From NCBI GenBank assembly GCA_019352125.1, contig JABBNV010000126.1, positions 813-7,794 on the forward strand: a stretch of DNA of 6,982 nucleotides. Direction: 5' to 3'. Both the position numbers and the translations under genes were made by a program. Source of the stretch: Acidobacteriota bacterium (GTDB lineage: Bacteria > Actinomycetota > Actinomycetes > Actinomycetales > Micrococcaceae). This document shows positions 6,485 through 6,982 of the stretch, in pieces; position 1 is the stretch's first letter; each line of letters opens with the position of its first letter. The notes under the pieces are model-generated. The model saw only the letters and a list, made by a program, of their open reading frames with translations, made no database searches and had not been told where the DNA came from.

Positions 6485-6865
6485 CTACGGCCTAGCCGGA
6501 TTCCCGTAACCCATCGCTGCCCACATGGTCAGGAATAGTCCGCCCAAAAAAAGCCAAAACAAAGCGAACAGTAGCAGCGAAGCATAGTTCAGGACTAGAC
6601 CAACAATGGCAAACGTTCTTCCCTGCGGCTGCTCTTTCCGCAGGCCTATGTGCCCAAAGATCACACCAACAATGGGTGTAACAATGGTCATGCCAAACCC
6701 CACCATGTTGGCGATGCCGATGATCATGCTGGTCAAACTCATCCCCGCAGTAGGCGCGGGTGCATAGTAGGCAGGCTGGTACAGTCCGCCCGGGTGTTGA
6801 TAGGGCTGGCTGCCGGGTGGGTGCGGCTGATTCGCCGGGCCGCCTTGCTCTGGTTGATACGTCAC
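6485..6865 (-). CDS. DUF4190 membrane protein, short paralogue
   Basis: A 126-residue paralogue of the following gene. It begins MTYQPEQGGPANQPHPPG, has a short Pro/Gln/Tyr-rich stretch (residues 8-38), then the DUF4190-type domain from about 41, with hydrophobic helices near 44-70 and 86-116 and the loop GHIGLRKEQPQGRTFAIVGL (71-90) closely matching its neighbour. The start is GTG at 6863-6865 with AGGGG six bases upstream. It is the upstream member of a two-gene minus-strand unit. The pair looks like a tandem duplication in which the disordered tail expanded in one copy. It probably sits in the cytoplasmic membrane. Function is unknown; the short loop between the helices is the best-conserved part and the likeliest site of any interaction. 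Confidence 0.83.
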   Translation of the reverse strand: MTYQPEQGGPANQPHPPGSQPYQHPGGLYQPAYYAPAPTAGMSLTSMIIGIANMVGFGMTIVTPIVGVIFGHIGLRKEQPQGRTFAIVGLVLNYASLLLFALFWLFLGGLFLTMWAAMGYGNPARP

Positions 6866-6877
6866 AAAAGTCCCCTC

Positions 6878-6907
6878 AACTTATCTGTCCCCACCATCGT
6901 AGGTCAA
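6878..6907 (-). promoter_or_regulatory. Candidate promoter for the DUF4190 gene pair
   Basis: On the minus strand TTGACC (6907 to 6902, 5 of 6 against TTGACA) is followed after 18 bases by TAAGTT (6883 to 6878), a TANNNT match. A start from this -10 would leave only about five bases before the GTG and cut off the AGGGG ribosome site. The TACGAT at 6901 to 6896 is therefore an alternative -10 that gives a leader of about 23 nt. The two readings cannot be separated by eye. Confidence 0.35.
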
Positions 6908-6982
6908 CGGGGGTTGCTCAGCCAGATCACGACGAGACTCATGGAAAGTCCCCGCTTGGTGGGGGTCGTGCCTCAGATGTTA

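Noticed and set aside
6867..6964. Repeated 9-mer AAAGTCCCC (6867-6875 and 6945-6953) and a CCCC/GGGG mini-hairpin (6950-6964)
   Set aside because: Two copies of a short C-rich word and a four-pair stem are within chance in this composition. One copy is just the complement of the ribosome site of the DUF4190 gene.
6941..6982. Open plus-strand frame starting at an ATG and running off the right edge (MESPRLVGVVPQML...)
   Set aside because: Only 14 codons are visible, there is no ribosome site, and there is no recognisable family.

Overview
The window looks like a core-chromosome segment of a high-G+C actinobacterium, most likely a member of the Micrococcaceae (Arthrobacter or a close relative). 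The basis is the partial seryl-tRNA synthetase N-terminus, the gene content (serS, a lipid kinase, pheA, a rhodanese, small DUF4190 membrane proteins), frequent GTG/TTG starts, and a possible leaderless TANNNT promoter. This is recognition from memory, not a database result. I see no insertion sequence, phage gene, tRNA, rRNA or CRISPR array.

Layout. (1) 1-441: the start of serS on the minus strand, and a divergent regulatory gap in which both strands carry a TANNNT box on nearly the same bases, with a possible 39-codon reading frame ahead of the kinase gene. (2) 442-1494: a membrane-anchored diacylglycerol kinase-family lipid kinase on the plus strand. (3) 3200 down to 1551: a minus-strand operon of a single-domain rhodanese, pheA (prephenate dehydratase, one-base TAGTG overlap), a short stretch with a likely small membrane-protein frame that looks frameshifted, and a 65-residue very acidic protein. 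(4) 3201-3363: a divergent promoter region with a near-perfect 17-bp palindrome close to the transporter start. (5) 3364-5818: a POT/PTR-type proton-coupled peptide transporter followed after 34 bp by an APH-fold small-molecule kinase with an in-frame 18-bp tandem repeat. (6) 6865 down to 5815: two tandem DUF4190 membrane proteins sharing the N-terminal peptide MTYQPEQ, transcribed toward the kinase. Their 3' end overlaps the kinase 3' end by 4 bp, and a perfect 11-bp hairpin inside the kinase tail probably terminates both convergent transcripts.

How the parts fit. The genes are mostly unlinked housekeeping functions: tRNA charging, phospholipid turnover, phenylalanine synthesis, peptide uptake and small envelope proteins. 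The tightest functional coupling visible is rhodanese-pheA. I found no convincing new defence or mobile system. The points most worth a second look are the shared divergent -10 box at serS, the suspected frameshifted micro-ORF downstream of pheA, the operator-like palindrome before the transporter, the terminator embedded in a coding region, and the repeat inside the kinase.
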